Source of the DNA: Fischerella sp.
GTDB lineage: Bacteria > Cyanobacteriota > Cyanobacteriia > Cyanobacteriales > Nostocaceae
NCBI GenBank assembly: GCA_026419705.1
Contig: JANZYY010000339.1
Location: 1-5,857 of the forward strand
Length of the DNA: 5,857 nt
Reading direction: 5' to 3'
The position numbers were made by a program, and so were the translations under genes. The notes under the pieces were generated by a model. That model was not told the origin of the DNA, made no database searches, and saw only the letters and a program-made list of their open reading frames with translations. Within the stretch, counting starts at the first letter, position 1, and each line of letters starts with the position of its first letter. This document shows positions 5,099-5,857 of the stretch, piece after piece.

Positions 5099-5857
5099 TT
5101 AATTTTTGATTGACTCTGCCAGGTGTACGCTAGTACGATAAACCATGTAAACAAAGCCACGCTCATCACAAAAGCGCTGATACAATTGTTGCAGACTCGA
5201 AATCAGTTGTTCATATGCTTCTCCTTGACGCGGGACGTAAGAAGCACTTGTTGCACGCCCGATAAGTCCAGTTAAATCCAACTCCTGTCGATAAACAAAC
5301 GTATATTCACGAACATTAACAAAGTGCTTCGTCGCTAACAGTGGTTCCACCATTTTCATCCGTGACTCTGCTGGGTGATTGTTCGATGCAGCACGTACCA
5401 AAAGGCTATATTCAGCAGTGAAAGCATCTTCTTCGTCACGGTGATTCCACACCACAGCTAAACGTCCAGACGATTTGAGAATACGGTGAAACTCCGATAA
5501 AGCTGGCTCAGGGTTAAACCAATGGAAAGCTTGAAAACAGGTTACTAAATCAACAGATGCATCGCTTAGGTTAGTAACTTCTGCTGTCCCATCCCGAAAT
5601 TCGACTAAAGGATGAGGTTCAGCCGCTTCTCTCATCGCTACATTTGGTTCAATCGCAATTACACTAACACCGCGTTCTGCTAGCAACCGTGAGGAAATTC
5701 CTGTACCAGCGCCTATATCTGCTGCGACGAGTCGGGAGGGAGGTGCTAATCCTTCCAAGATTTGATTAATTGCTGCGGCTGGGTAACTTGGTCGGTATTT
5801 GACATAATCATCAACTCTGTCAGTGAAACGAGTCAGGGGATTGAGAGTGTATAGGGG
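5099..5857 (-). CDS. Class I SAM-dependent methyltransferase, 5' end beyond the window
   Basis: The frame is open from the window edge to the TAA at 5101-5099, giving 252 visible residues. Relatives begin shortly before the first visible residues (P-L-Y-T-L-N-P-L-T-R-F), so only a few are probably missing. The conserved opening F-T-D-R-V-D-D-Y-V-K-Y-R-P-S-Y-P lies before the internal TTG at 5758, so that codon is not the start. SAM motif I is A-D-I-G-A-G-T-G at about residues 46-53, and motif II ends in Glu70 (V-I-A-I-E-P-N). The stretch V-T-C-F-Q-A-F-H-W-F, with its A-F-H-W core, is typical of the Methyltransf_11 / UbiE-like small-molecule group. The substrate cannot be named from sequence. 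No membrane span or signal is visible. It lies 138 nt upstream of the radical SAM gene on the same strand and is probably a separate unit. The frame is intact, unlike the next two genes. Confidence 0.88.
   Translation of the reverse strand, partial: PLYTLNPLTRFTDRVDDYVKYRPSYPAAAINQILEGLAPPSRLVAADIGAGTGISSRLLAERGVSVIAIEPNVAMREAAEPHPLVEFRDGTAEVTNLSDASVDLVTCFQAFHWFNPEPALSEFHRILKSSGRLAVVWNHRDEEDAFTAEYSLLVRAASNNHPAESRMKMVEPLLATKHFVNVREYTFVYRQELDLTGLIGRATSASYVPRQGEAYEQLISSLQQLYQRFCDERGFVYMVYRTSVHLAESIKN

Noticed and set aside
5840..5857. Adapter sequence at the right end (GTGTATA resembles part of the mosaic end)
   Set aside because: The orientation is wrong for a right-end adapter, and the bases translate to the Y-T-L expected near the methyltransferase N-terminus.
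1..5857. CRISPR array, tRNA, rRNA or insertion sequence
   Set aside because: No regularly spaced repeats, no tRNA-like cloverleaf noticed, no transposase motif or terminal inverted repeats; the window is almost fully occupied by the genes described.

Overview
The window looks like a filamentous, Nostoc/Anabaena-type cyanobacterium. The urease proteins read like cyanobacterial ones, there are four HIP1 octamers (GCGATCGC) in under 6 kb, a heptanucleotide STRR-type repeat sits inside ureD, and a 9-mer tandem spacer repeat lies between ureB and ureC. The genus is an inference from remembered sequence style. The left edge appears to be a contig end: bases 1-9 match the 3' end of the Tn5/Nextera mosaic end, and the ureC reading turns nonsensical exactly there.

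Every gene I can support is on the minus strand, so the order of transcription runs from right to left. From the right: a class I SAM-dependent methyltransferase cut by the window edge (5857-5099); a 138-nt spacer with several small dyads; an SPL-family radical SAM gene (4960-4034) with an in-frame UGA at a probable Trp codon; an overlapping gene (4041-2714) coding for an N-terminal coiled coil plus a Rossmann methyltransferase domain, split by a -1 frame change; then ureD (2681-1794), ureA (1760-1455), ureB (1435-1124) and the first ~60% of ureC (1060 to the left edge), the last with a one-base deletion.

UreA, UreB and UreC are the gamma, beta and alpha subunits of nickel urease, which hydrolyses urea to ammonia and carbamate. 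UreD is the accessory protein that acts with UreF/UreG to load nickel. ureE, ureF and ureG are not in the window. The radical SAM gene and the coiled-coil methyltransferase overlap by 8 nt, which suggests translational coupling and a shared pathway. Their substrate is unknown, and this pair is the best candidate here for something undescribed. Only 32 nt separate the methyltransferase from ureD, so the pair and ureDABC may share a transcript.

Three lesions in 5.9 kb (two single-base losses in short homopolymers, one TGG-to-TGA change) point either to an unpolished draft consensus or to real gene decay, as seen in host-associated cyanobacteria. The sequence alone cannot separate these. For the coiled-coil methyltransferase a third reading exists: a correctly phased A AAA AAG slippery heptamer sits 8 nt after the break and would restore the frame by -1 ribosomal slippage.
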